Shown here: positions 32,191 through 41,900 of the stretch, piece by piece
Layout of the letters: each line of letters opens with the position of its first letter
How positions within the stretch are numbered: position 1 is the stretch's first letter
Assembly (NCBI GenBank): GCA_023391415.1
Contig: JAEWAY010000007.1
Location: 1 to 56,444, forward strand
Reading direction: 5' to 3'
From: Bacteroidota bacterium
GTDB lineage: Bacteria; Bacteroidota; Bacteroidia; Cytophagales; Cytophagaceae
DNA length: 56,444 nucleotides
Translations under genes and position numbers: made by a program
The notes under the pieces: generated by a model
The model's input: the letters and a program-made list of their open reading frames with translations, nothing else
Told to the model about the DNA's origin: nothing
The model's database searches: none

Positions 32191-32542
32191 TGTTTTGGGC
32201 AATAGTAAGTCGTATAGATTATATGTATAAAATGTTTGGACCTTATCATCCTGTTTTCGGATAATAGTAAAGGTTGGATTGATTTTGAATTTACCTCGTA
32301 GGTAAATAAGATAAAGTAACGGCCTAGGGCCTCGGGAAGAACCTGATAGACAAAGAAATTCTGGCCTCGTGTGAGGAGTTGGAAAGAAAGAAGATTGTAT
32401 GTTGGTTGCCAGATGTCATTTCAGTGAATACAAACTTGTATCAAAAGTAGTTTTTGTATTAAAATGTTCCTAATGAATTGGGGTTTTTTTTCAAAAAAAG
32501 GGAAAAAGTCGTATAAATACGGCTTAGAATAGCGTTTAATAC
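32191..32542. other. Intergenic region upstream of the arginine operon
   Basis: 352 bases between the GNAT gene and the 3' end of the metalloprotease gene, both on the minus strand. It should hold the arginine operon promoter. The part next to the start codon is AT-rich, but I do not see a clear TTG/TAnnTTTG pair, an ARG box or a leader hairpin. A homopolymeric stretch (TTTTTTTTC then A-run, ~32,483-32,500) lies close to the metalloprotease end. Confidence 0.35.
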
Positions 32543-34630
32543 CTATTTCCTTCCCCGGATCTGTTTGTGGCGAATTCTGGCCGAACGAGCCGCTTCCACG
32601 GTTGACAAGGGACTTTTATGTAAATGGCTTCCCTTTTCAATAATGATCTTCGCTTTGCGATCCATGCGGATATGGGCTCCAGGTTGTATGTTCAGGGTAG
32701 ACCCCGCCTTTATGCGCAATACGGCGTTTTTCTTTAAATATAACCTCGCGAGCGTGTCGAAAGAAAGTATGCTTGGATTCACAAAATCGGGATATTCATA
32801 GCGGCCATTGATCAGCAGGCCCCGGGTGGCGCGGTTGGGACTTCCGCTTTTGTCGACAACGAGTTCTTTGTCTTCGGCGACGATCAGATCGGCTTCACCC
32901 AAGGGATTTCGTTTAATCAGCAAATTTCCTGTTAACCGGTGGTCGTTCTTGATTTCGGTATCGTCAAAGCGGACGGCTACGGTGATCTGGCCCGATATCG
33001 TGTCGATGGATTGAATGGTCACGGACAATCCGGACAGCGTCATTGGTTCAAGAGTTTCCGCGCATTCGTCGTAGTATTGCAAGGGAGTGATCATAGGATT
33101 GGTTCCGAGCCCCGCTTTTTGCCCAGGTTGGTTGAACGCGAAGCGAAGGCCCAGCGCTTCATATGTATACGCGCCTTCTTGCATATATACCACGCGATAT
33201 TCATTGCGGGCGATACGCGGCGGAGTTTGTCCGCATATGGATGTGTTTTCCCGGTAATTGTTAGTAAAGCTACGGGTAAAGACGCTGTTGGGATAAAGCG
33301 TATCATATTGGAAATTGGCCCGGATAGTGGCCATGTCGTTGTGCGGACCGGCTGGGTTGGGACGCGTTTTTTTGAAATCGGCCGCTATATTGTTGAAGAT
33401 TTGAGCTGAAAGCTCTTCTCCCAGGATTTCATAGTCAAAATTGCCCGTGGCCGACAAAGCTTTTAAGCCATTGCTATATTTTAGTCCCAGCGCCGATATG
33501 ATTTCATCTCTACGCTCGGTGATACGCTCGATATACATGTACAGGCCTTTCGAAGGCATGGGTGTAGGAGCGCCGATTCCGTCGTGAAGCCAGCTTTCCC
33601 GGTCGTCAAAAATGGTGGCGCCACCATGGTATTCAAGCCAGAGACGCTGGTCTGTACCTGGTATATGAATTCGTATCGCGTCACCCGTAGAAACGAAATC
33701 CCTGAGTGTCAAAACAGAGGAACGTGGCGCTTGGATGTCTTTTTCAATATCCAGTTCCGTCCAGCCGATATACCAGCTTTCCCAGGCGTTGACGGAGGTA
33801 TTGACCTGATCGTACGCGCACATGCCCCATCCCGCGGTGCTATAAAAATAAGATCCGAGTACTCCGTTGGTTGTAAAGTAGTGGGGACAATTGTACAGGC
33901 TGTGCGCCATCTCGTGGATAAAAAGACCTTTGAGGCCTGGCATGTGCCACATGCTGTTTTCGATGGTAAACCCACTTTGACTTTGTATTTTATAATCGCC
34001 GGTAGTCGTTTTGAAGGTATAGCTGGTACTGAGCGACGCGTAGCCCTGACAGCCTTCCTGGCGCCAGACGACAATAACGAAATCAATAATTCCATCCGGT
34101 TCCGTCAAGCTATTGTCGAACCTGAAATCGGGAAAGTTTTTTCGTCTGTCATATCGGCTCCAGTCAAAGTCCGGATAGTTCTGGTCTATGTATCTGAATA
34201 CCGACCGGTTGTTTCGCTGATCGCCTTCTACCACGACGCGTTCGGGAAATATGTCGGCTACTACGCGTAAAGGGGGTTTCTCCGGATGTTTCCTGCTCAT
34301 TTGGTAATAAAAATTGGAAATGCTCCTGTCGCTATTTTGAGGCGAAAATTGTTCAAAACTCTGATAAAACAATTGATCGTAATGCCTGAGAAAAGTTTTA
34401 CCATCCGCTTTGTCCTGATCCGGGTTTATTTCCGGCCATTCGGCGTGATTGAAGTGGGGATCGTCCGGGTTGAAGTCTTTTTGAAGGGACGCGAAAATAA
34501 CCAGGAACCGTATATCGCCGATAGGCGTAAAGGCGCCTCCATATACGGATTGTCGTTGTTGGCCCATAGCGGACATCGTGAGCATGATGAATAACAAGAC
34601 AAAGTATATTTGATGGATCAGGAGTGTCAT
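32543..34630 (-). CDS. Secreted M6-like zinc metalloprotease
   Basis: About 695 residues from ATG 34630, which begins a good signal peptide (MTLLIHQIYFVLLFIMLTMS, cut near AMGQQ); the longer frame to 34738 is unlikely. The domain LVIFASLQKDFNPDD...HYDQLFYQSF, DGIIDFVIVVWRQEG and GLFIHEMAHSLYNCPHYF (HExxH zinc motif) followed by AGWGMCAYDQ (Met-turn-like) match M6 / immune-inhibitor-A-like proteases. The C-terminus has short beta repeats (LKKNAVLRIKAGSTLNIQPG, KAKIIIEKGSHL) and no recognised T9SS sorting domain. It probably acts outside the cell or in the periplasm on proteins. Confidence 0.75.
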   Translation of the reverse strand: MTLLIHQIYFVLLFIMLTMSAMGQQRQSVYGGAFTPIGDIRFLVIFASLQKDFNPDDPHFNHAEWPEINPDQDKADGKTFLRHYDQLFYQSFEQFSPQNSDRSISNFYYQMSRKHPEKPPLRVVADIFPERVVVEGDQRNNRSVFRYIDQNYPDFDWSRYDRRKNFPDFRFDNSLTEPDGIIDFVIVVWRQEGCQGYASLSTSYTFKTTTGDYKIQSQSGFTIENSMWHMPGLKGLFIHEMAHSLYNCPHYFTTNGVLGSYFYSTAGWGMCAYDQVNTSVNAWESWYIGWTELDIEKDIQAPRSSVLTLRDFVSTGDAIRIHIPGTDQRLWLEYHGGATIFDDRESWLHDGIGAPTPMPSKGLYMYIERITERRDEIISALGLKYSNGLKALSATGNFDYEILGEELSAQIFNNIAADFKKTRPNPAGPHNDMATIRANFQYDTLYPNSVFTRSFTNNYRENTSICGQTPPRIARNEYRVVYMQEGAYTYEALGLRFAFNQPGQKAGLGTNPMITPLQYYDECAETLEPMTLSGLSVTIQSIDTISGQITVAVRFDDTEIKNDHRLTGNLLIKRNPLGEADLIVAEDKELVVDKSGSPNRATRGLLINGRYEYPDFVNPSILSFDTLARLYLKKNAVLRIKAGSTLNIQPGAHIRMDRKAKIIIEKGSHLHKSPLSTVEAARSARIRHKQIRGRK

Positions 34631-34888
34631 CTTAATAATTAAAAAGTTATTCTTCCCAGGTATTCGCCGAATGAGGAAACGGGCCCGGATTTCCGAAGGG
34701 GCGATTCCCCGGTTTTCACTTCGGGTGCTCTTGGCCAAGACGCGAATATCGGGACAGGTATAGAATCAGGAGATACAAGAAGTCCCTTCCATGAATCAAA
34801 TATACTTGATCGTGACAGATTCGCAAGCCAACGCGGAGCGATTTATGTCAAACAGGCTGTTTTGGACTCGCTGAGAAACGATCGCTTA

Positions 34889-34914
34889 TGACATAGTGTG
34901 TCAATATGGCATAC
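34889..34914 (+). promoter_or_regulatory. Probable heat-shock promoter element of dnaK
   Basis: TGACA-N5-TGTCA (34889-34903) is followed by TATGGCATAC (34905-34914), about 90 bases before the dnaK start. Similar TGACA/TGTCA dyads next to TTGGCA-like boxes precede chaperone genes in Bacteroidota. No CIRCE element (TTAGCACTC-N9-GAGTGCTAA) is present, so HrcA control is unlikely. The rest of the 34,631-35,004 divergent region contains no gene. Confidence 0.45.
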
Positions 34915-35004
34915 GATATATCCTGTAACTCTATTGGCATAAGCCTTGTTATTAAGGGTAAGGAGCAAAAAAGAATTTACAATATAATTACTAAAGTTAT
35001 AGTT

Positions 35005-36915
35005 ATGGGTAAAATTATTGGTATTGACTTAGGAACAACCAACTCCTGCGTTTCAGTGATGGAAGGTAATGAGCCGGTGGTGATTCCTAACAGTGAAGGC
35101 AGAAGAACCACACCTTCTATCGTAGCGTTTCAGGACAATGGTGAGCGTAAAGTAGGCGATCCCGCCAAAAGACAGGCGATCACCAATCCGATAAATACAA
35201 TCAGCTCTATCAAGCGATACATGGGTAAGAAGTTTTCCGATATGGAAAAGGATAACGATAGGGTATCGTATAAGGTGGAGCGGGGCGACAACGATACGTC
35301 AAGGGTAAGAATCGGAGACAGGCTATACACGCCTCAGGAAATTTCCGCGATGATCCTTCAGAAAATGAAATCCACGGCCGAAGACTATCTTGGCACCGAG
35401 GTAAAAGAAGCCGTGATTACTGTCCCCGCTTATTTTAACGACGCGGAGAGGCAGGCGACCAAAGAAGCCGGACAGATCGCGGGCCTTGATGTAAAAAGGA
35501 TTATCAACGAGCCTACGGCGGCGGCGCTCGCGTATGGTTTGGACAAGAAGGGAAGCGATATCACCATCGCGGTATTCGACCTTGGTGGAGGTACGTTCGA
35601 TATTTCTATTCTGGAACTGGGGGATGGCGTGTTTGAAGTAAAGTCTACCAATGGAGATACCAGTCTTGGAGGCGACGACTTTGACCAGGTCATTATCGAC
35701 TGGCTGGCGGAAGAGTTTAAAAGCGACGAGGGTATCGATCTTAGGAAAGACCCGATGGCGTTGCAGCGTTTGAAAGAAGCGGCTGAAAAAGCGAAAATCG
35801 AACTTTCAAGCTCTACCAGTACAGAGATCAACCTGCCCTATATCATGCCGGTGGACGGGATTCCCAAGCACCTTGTCCGTACATTGTCCAGAGCGAAGTT
35901 TGAACAATTGTCCGACGAACTTATAAGAAGAACGCTGGAGCCATGCAAAGCGGCTCTTAAGGACGCCGGATTATCGACTTCCCAGATTGATGAAGTAATC
36001 CTGGTGGGAGGTTCTACCAGAATTCCAAAGATTCAGGAGGAAGTTGAGAAGTTTTTCGGAAAAAAACCTTCCAAAGGGGTAAATCCGGATGAGGTTGTGG
36101 CGATCGGAGCGGCTATTCAGGGCGGTGTATTGACCGGTGAGGTAAAGGATGTGTTGCTTCTGGACGTTACTCCGCTTTCATTGGGTATCGAGACCATGGG
36201 TGGCGTGTTTACCAAGCTGATCGAATCCAACACGACCATACCTACAAAAAAATCGGAGGTGTTTTCTACCGCGGCGGACAATCAGCCAAGTGTGGAAATC
36301 CATGTATTGCAAGGTGAACGTCCGATGGCGAAGGACAACAGGACAATCGGAAGATTCCACTTGTCCGATATTCCTCCGGCGCCAAGAGGAGTACCTCAGA
36401 TCGAAGTGACTTTTGATATCGACGCCAATGGTATTCTCCATGTATCCGCCAAGGATAGGGGAACCAACAAAGAGCAGAAGATCCGAATCGAAGCTTCTTC
36501 CGGTCTGACTGATCAGGAAATCGAAAAGATGCGTAATGAGGCGAAAGCCAATGAAGAGGCTGATAAGCAGGAAAAGGAGCGTATTGAGAAAATCAACGCG
36601 GCGGATTCCATGATCTTCAGTACTGAAAAGCAACTGAAAGAGTTTGGCGACAAGCTGTCGGCCAATAATAAGGCCGCGATCGAGTCGGGACTCGCTGATT
36701 TGAAAAAAGCGCACGAGTCCAAGGATGTCGTAGCGATCGACGCGGCTCTCGCTACGTTGAACAACGCCTGGCAGGCGGCTTCCCAGGAAATGTATAACGC
36801 TTCGCAAAATGGCGGCGCGGCGGGACCTGAAGCCGGCGGTCCTCAGGCGGGCGGCGCGGACAATGTGACCGATGTCGATTACGAAGAAGTAGATTCCGAA
36901 AAGAAGAATAGTTAA
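35005..36915 (+). CDS. dnaK: Molecular chaperone DnaK (Hsp70)
   Basis: 636 residues from ATG 35005 (MGKIIGIDLGTTNSCVSVME). The frame remains open upstream to 34906 but that part is leader. ATPase-domain signatures are intact: IDLGTTNS, IFDLGGGTFDIS-like (VFDLGGGTFDISIL) and VGGSTRIPKIQE. The linker DVLLLDVTPLSLGIE, the substrate-binding domain and a Gly/Ala-rich tail ending in NVTDVDYEEVDSEKK follow. It folds and protects proteins with DnaJ and GrpE, neither of which is encoded in the window. It is monocistronic: a strong terminator follows 25 bases after the stop. Confidence 0.97.
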   Translation: MGKIIGIDLGTTNSCVSVMEGNEPVVIPNSEGRRTTPSIVAFQDNGERKVGDPAKRQAITNPINTISSIKRYMGKKFSDMEKDNDRVSYKVERGDNDTSRVRIGDRLYTPQEISAMILQKMKSTAEDYLGTEVKEAVITVPAYFNDAERQATKEAGQIAGLDVKRIINEPTAAALAYGLDKKGSDITIAVFDLGGGTFDISILELGDGVFEVKSTNGDTSLGGDDFDQVIIDWLAEEFKSDEGIDLRKDPMALQRLKEAAEKAKIELSSSTSTEINLPYIMPVDGIPKHLVRTLSRAKFEQLSDELIRRTLEPCKAALKDAGLSTSQIDEVILVGGSTRIPKIQEEVEKFFGKKPSKGVNPDEVVAIGAAIQGGVLTGEVKDVLLLDVTPLSLGIETMGGVFTKLIESNTTIPTKKSEVFSTAADNQPSVEIHVLQGERPMAKDNRTIGRFHLSDIPPAPRGVPQIEVTFDIDANGILHVSAKDRGTNKEQKIRIEASSGLTDQEIEKMRNEAKANEEADKQEKERIEKINAADSMIFSTEKQLKEFGDKLSANNKAAIESGLADLKKAHESKDVVAIDAALATLNNAWQAASQEMYNASQNGGAAGPEAGGPQAGGADNVTDVDYEEVDSEKKNS

Positions 36916-36940
36916 GGAAAAACTTTGAAGAAATAAATGA

Positions 36941-36967
36941 AAAGGCCTCCATATGGAGGCCTTTTTT
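36941..36967 (+). terminator. Rho-independent terminator of dnaK
   Basis: AAAGGCCTCC-ATAT-GGAGGCCTTT is a perfect 10-bp stem with a 4-base loop, followed by more Ts (CCTTTTTT). One of the clearest terminators in the window. Confidence 0.9.
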
Positions 36968-37516
36968 GTTGCCAGGCGTGTGAATGACGCGGATAGGGTC
37001 TTTGCGCTTTTAAAAATCCATAGCTGGCAGGTTTGAGTGGTGGGATTTCATTTTATCCTGGTCTTGTTTCCGCTATCGCTTATTCGATGGTGTTTTTTAC
37101 TAAAACGATTCGCCCGTTTTTTATGCCGGTACTTATTTTTCAGGGCGATCAAAATGATTGGATGAAGATTCGTTCATAGTTTGAGGGCGTTACGAGACGC
37201 GCGTCGGATTTCAGACGTGTATACTTTGTGATGTTTGAAAACAACTTATTTTCGAGGCTTTTTGTTGATAAATAAGGAAATGAAAGGAGGAGGAATGATT
37301 CGTATTATCACTGTCATCTACAATGATTTGAATGTGTGGGCTCATTGGATCGCGAGTGGGATTTTGTATGAGAGAAACCGACTTGTCCAACCTTCTCTGG
37401 TGATGGTCCCGGGTTCTGGATCCAACGTGGCTTATTCGAAGATTGTCAGCTAAGAGTGAGGGAACCAGATGTTGATGTGATGGGTGTGATTGAACCTTTA
37501 TAATTAGGAGAAGTAT
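36968..37516. other. Intergenic region with one doubtful small frame
   Basis: 549 bases between dnaK and the phosphoribosyltransferase gene. A 72-codon frame on the plus strand (37235-37453, containing GGGMIRIITVIYNDLNVWAH) has no family signature and an unconvincing start, so it is not called as a gene. Just before 37517, AGGAG (37506-37510) serves as ribosome binding site for the next gene. No RNA gene is recognised. Confidence 0.4.
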
Positions 37517-38158
37517 ATGGCGACATTTAAGGAAGATATATTATTTGAGAATCGTAAAGAAGCGGGAATTCGCCTGGGAAAGGTATTGAAAGAAGAAGAA
37601 CTTGGAGGGGATCCGCTCATCCTGGGAGTTCCGAGAGGAGGTATTGAGATCGCTTATTACGTAGCGAAAGAGTTGAATACGGAGTTTTCGGTCGTGGTCG
37701 CCAAGAAAATGGGCTTCCCTGGAAACGAGGAATTCGCTTTTGGCGCCTTGGCCGAGGATGGAACCATGTATTTGTCCGATAAGACAGGCATGCGTCTGAA
37801 TAGGGAAATCGTGGAACAGGTACGGGAGAAGAAGCAGATGGAGATCGCTCAGCGTGTGCTGACGTATCGTGATGGAGAGCCACTTCCGGTCATGAAAGGC
37901 CGAACGGTGGTGATAACCGATGATGGTATCGCTACGGGAGCGACATTGATTCCCATAGTGGAGATGTGCAAGCGAAATGGCGCGGACAAGGTAATTGTAG
38001 CGGCTCCGGTCGCTCCGGCTTCCTCGGTTCGCTTGTTTGGTCACGCGGACAAGATGGTGATTTTGGCGAAACCGGACCCTTTTTACGCGGTTGGACAGTT
38101 TTATAAGGATTTTCAACAGATGGAGGACACGGAATTAGCGCGGTTATTGAAAAAATAG
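37517..38158 (+). CDS. Phosphoribosyltransferase-domain protein
   Basis: A 213-residue type I PRTase-like protein. The PRPP loop VVITDDGIATGATLIPIVEM (~128-147) is intact, and the N-terminal LGVPRGGIEIAYYVAKEL is typical of the COG1926 family. The substrate is unknown; members of this family are not ordinary purine-salvage enzymes. It is 14 bases upstream of an alpha/beta hydrolase gene, and in other bacteria the two are one fused protein (PRTase plus dienelactone-hydrolase-like). Shine-Dalgarno AGGAG. Confidence 0.82.
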   Translation: MATFKEDILFENRKEAGIRLGKVLKEEELGGDPLILGVPRGGIEIAYYVAKELNTEFSVVVAKKMGFPGNEEFAFGALAEDGTMYLSDKTGMRLNREIVEQVREKKQMEIAQRVLTYRDGEPLPVMKGRTVVITDDGIATGATLIPIVEMCKRNGADKVIVAAPVAPASSVRLFGHADKMVILAKPDPFYAVGQFYKDFQQMEDTELARLLKK

Positions 38159-38172
38159 AGGGAGGTAAAGAG

Positions 38173-38838
38173 ATGGAGAAAATGGAAGAAAAGACAACGA
38201 CGATATTCGCTGAAACGATCAATGTTCCGGTAGGTCAGACTTTCTTAGCCGGAGATCTGCTGATCCCGGATAAGCCAAGAGGAATCATTGTGTTTAGCCA
38301 CGGGAGCGGAAGCAGTCGGTTTAGCAACCGGAATAAACTGGTTGCCAATGAACTTCATAAGCGTAATTTCGCTACTTTAGTGTTTGACTCCCTTACCACC
38401 GCGGAAAGCAGGGTGGTCAATAATCGTTTTGATATTGATTTGCTTTCTGAGCGGCTTATCGAGGTAACAAATTGGGTGTCGGATTTCTATGAGACCAGGG
38501 CTTTGCCCGTTGGCTATTTCGGCGCGAGTACGGGAGCCGCTTCCGCCCTTAAGTCGGCGGCCATATTTGGGGAAAAGGTTAAAGCTGTCGTAAGTCGGGG
38601 AGGACGTCCGGATCTGGTATTGAGAGAACTGCCGGAAGTGCTCGCGCCTACGCGCCTGATCGTAGGAAGTCTGGATAAGCCGGTGATTGGCATGAATGAG
38701 GTAGCGATCAACGCGCTGCGTCGGGCGAAGGCTAAAGACCTGGTATTGGTTCCCGGAGCTTCTCACTTGTTCGAAGAACCAGGAAAGCTGATGGAGGTAG
38801 CTTCACTGACTATTTCGTGGTTTGAAGAGCACATGTAG
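38173..38838 (+). CDS. Dienelactone-hydrolase-like alpha/beta hydrolase
   Basis: A 221-residue protein with an alpha/beta-hydrolase fold: oxyanion segment VFSHGSGSSRFSNRN, nucleophile elbow GYFGASTGAASAL (Ser in GASTG), acid in LIVGSLDKPVIG and catalytic His in VPGASHLFEEPG. It has a good Shine-Dalgarno (GGGAGG) and is co-transcribed with the PRTase. The role of this PRTase-hydrolase pair is not known to me; the fused forms suggest that they act in sequence on one substrate. A terminator follows. Confidence 0.82.
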   Translation: MEKMEEKTTTIFAETINVPVGQTFLAGDLLIPDKPRGIIVFSHGSGSSRFSNRNKLVANELHKRNFATLVFDSLTTAESRVVNNRFDIDLLSERLIEVTNWVSDFYETRALPVGYFGASTGAASALKSAAIFGEKVKAVVSRGGRPDLVLRELPEVLAPTRLIVGSLDKPVIGMNEVAINALRRAKAKDLVLVPGASHLFEEPGKLMEVASLTISWFEEHM

Positions 38839-38888
38839 TTGGTGAATACGTATATTTTTGTATTTACTTTAGTAGAATGTTTTAGTTT

Positions 38889-38922
38889 ATTGGCTGAATA
38901 AATTTAACTCAGCCAATTTTTT
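38889..38922 (+). terminator. Terminator after the PRTase-hydrolase pair
   Basis: ATTGGCTGA and TCAGCCAAT form a perfect 9-bp stem around an 11-base AT loop, followed by a T-tract (TTTTTTATT). It ends the operon 50 bases after the hydrolase stop. Confidence 0.85.
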
Positions 38923-38945
38923 ATTATATTTTTTATATAAATAGG

Positions 38946-38968
38946 TGTATTAATCGTAAATTAATACA
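38946..38968. promoter_or_regulatory. Perfect dyad upstream of the T9SS adhesin operon
   Basis: TGTATTAAT-CGTAA-ATTAATACA has perfect 9-bp arms and ends 30 bases before the adhesin start codon. It has no T-tract. Its position fits an operator near the promoter of the three-gene operon. Confidence 0.45.
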
Positions 38969-38998
38969 ATTGACTATGATTTACCTTTTATTGGTGGT

Positions 38999-41900
38999 AT
39001 GGTATTAACAAAAGTGAAAATATCGTTTTTTTTATACTGTATTACGCTTGTTTTCTTTTTTCAGAGCGTACGCGCCCTGGCGCGCGATCAATCTCACGCG
39101 GGACAGGCCTTCCGGTTTATTGAAAATAAAGGACAGTGGGATGAGTCTGTTTTATTTAAGGCGGATCTTGGCAATGGAGTGATTTTTGTCGAGAAGGATG
39201 GATTTACCTTTGACCTGCTGAGCGAAGAAAGTATAAAAGCGAGACATAACCATGACCGGTCCGGGGGAGTAAGCGTTGGAAAACCGAGGGAGCCACAGGA
39301 ATCGATCAAGGGCCATGTATACAGGACCCGGTTTAAGGGAGCCAATCCGGATGTGGAGACGCGTGGTGTCAATCCACTGCCGGAGTATTTTAATTATATG
39401 CTGGGAGATGAACCATCCCGGTGGACATATAATGTAAAGGCTTATACGCGGGTTTATTTTAAAGATTTGTATGAAGGGATCGACCTGGTTTTATATACCA
39501 ATGGTTCCAATTTAAAGTATGATTTCTTCGTGCGTCCCGGCGCTGATCCTGATCAGATTCGTTTCGCGTATGAAGGTGTAGATCTGATCAAGTCGCGAAA
39601 CAGGCAGATTGAGTTGTTTACCAACGCGGGAAAAATCGTGGAGTCCAGGCCGATCGCTTTTGAGCAGTTTGGTTCCGATACGGTTACCATAGAATGCGCT
39701 TACCGGGAAACGGAGCATGGATATGGATTTGAGTTCCCCAAGGGATTTAACAGGGACAAGACATTGATTATCGACCCGGAGCTTGTTTTTTCCACATATT
39801 CAGGTTCCGTGGCGGATAACTTTGGGTTTACCACGACCTATGACCATGATGGCTTTTTGTATAGCGGCAGTATCGTTTTTTCCAGTGGCTATCCCACAAC
39901 GCTGGGAGCGTATAACCGGTATTTTCAAGGAGGAACCGATGTGGCGATTACCAAGTACGACACGACGGGTACTTTCATGATCTGGTCTACCCTGATAGGA
40001 GGAAACGGTTACGAAGCGCCTCATAGCATGATATGCAACGCTCAGAACGAATTGTATGTATTTGGGACTACCGGTTCATTTAACTTCCCCACCACACCGG
40101 ACGCCTATGACCGAACATTTAATAATCAGGCGACTTTTGACGTGAAGCGTGTCAGGGTTATGCCTGGCCTGGGGATCCAGTATCCCTACGGATGCGACAT
40201 GTTTGTGTTAAAACTCGGTAAGGATGGCGATGAGCTTAAGTCTTCTACCTATGTGGGCGGCTCCGGCAACGATGGCCTGAATTCGACCCGGTACGATTCC
40301 GTGTATTTTGTTGGATTGGACGCGTATGTCCGCTATGGACCCTGGGCGCATGATACTTTGCGCTATAATTACGCGGATGAGATGAGGGGAGAAATCGATA
40401 TTGACGAAAACAATAATATCTATATAGCGACCTGTACCAGTTCGGACGATTTTCCAATTGTGGGCAATACCTGGCAGCGCGCGTACGGAGGCGGCCGTCT
40501 GGATGGTGTAATTGTCAAAATGGACGCCCAGCTTAGAAATATTCTCTGGAGTACCTATCTGGGTGGGTCGGGGCCTGACGCGATCTATTCACTGGCGCTT
40601 GACAAGGCGGGTGGGATTTATGTTACGGGAGGAACCAGATCCGATGATTTTCCCATTGAAGGTCCGGTAGCGCAGCCGGATTTTGGCGGAGGGCGAAGCG
40701 ACGCCTTTATTTCCTATCTCGACGCGTCGGGACAGACCCTGATTCGATCTACCTATTGGGGATCGGAAGAATATGATCAGGCGTATTTTGTGGAGATGGA
40801 TCACCAGAATTATGTATATATATTGGGACAGACAGAAGGGAAGGGCGACAGATTTGTACATAACGTAGCATACGCTCAGCCTAACAGCGGTCAGTTTATC
40901 ACTAAGTTTAGCCCTCTATTGGACACGCTGATGTGGAGCACGGCTTTTGGTACGGGATCCGGAGCTCCTGATATATCCCCTACGGCGTTTCTGGTCGACG
41001 TGTGTCGAAAAATTTATCTATCGGGTTGGGGTGGAGGAGCCAATCAGAATACCTTTCTGAACAACCAGGCCGGGTTTACGACCGGTTTGCCGGTTACTTC
41101 CGACGCTTTTCAAGCTTCCACGGACGGCAGCGACTTTTATCTGATGGTGATGGAAGACGACGCTTCCGCCCTGCATTACGCGACGTTTATGGGAGGAAGT
41201 CTTTCCAATGAGCATGTCGACGGAGGAACCAGCCGCTTTGACCGTAAGGGAAAAATATACCAATCTGTCTGCGCGGGATGTCGGGGAAATTCCGATTTTC
41301 CGATAAAGCCGGCCAACGCGTACTCTCCGACTAACAAAAGCCTCAATTGCAACAACGCGGTTTTCAAGTTTAACTTTGAAATGCCCGCTGTAATCGCGGA
41401 TTTTGATGTTCCGGATATTGGTTGCGCTCCCTATGAACTGGAAATTACGAATCGGAGTCAGGAGCGGGACAATACGAAGTATTTCTGGGATTTTGGGGAT
41501 GGGACAACTTCCACTGACAAGATTCCGACCCATATTTATACAAAAGCGGGCATATATAAGATAAAGCTCAGACTCGAGGATATCGCTACTTGTAATCTAA
41601 GCGATAGTACAGAGCGAGAGATCGTGATTCTTTCCGATACTTCTTATACGCTTCCCCCTGAAAATATTTGTCCGGGCGATTTTGTACAGATAGGCATTAT
41701 GCCGAAAAATATCGATACCATTACCTATCAATGGAATCCGATGGTATGGCTGAGCGATCCTCATGTTTCCAATCCGATCGCTACTCCGGAATCGTCCATG
41801 GAGTATACTTTGCTGGTCTCAAATGGAGTATGTACGGATACGATTGTACAGGAGGTCGTCATTAATCCTGTAGAGGTGAATATGAATGACCTGAAAGTAT

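Noticed and set aside
34906..35004. N-terminal extension of DnaK
   Set aside because: The frame is open, but family members start at MGKIIGIDLGTTNS. The extra residues have no counterpart, and the segment lies in the promoter-leader region.
34740..35004. CIRCE/HrcA operator before dnaK
   Set aside because: No TTAGCACTC or GAGTGCTAA half-sites are present; a different dyad is found instead.
37235..37453. 72-codon hypothetical gene after dnaK
   Set aside because: No recognisable motif, and the surrounding noncoding sequence is unremarkable. It is listed only within the intergenic note.
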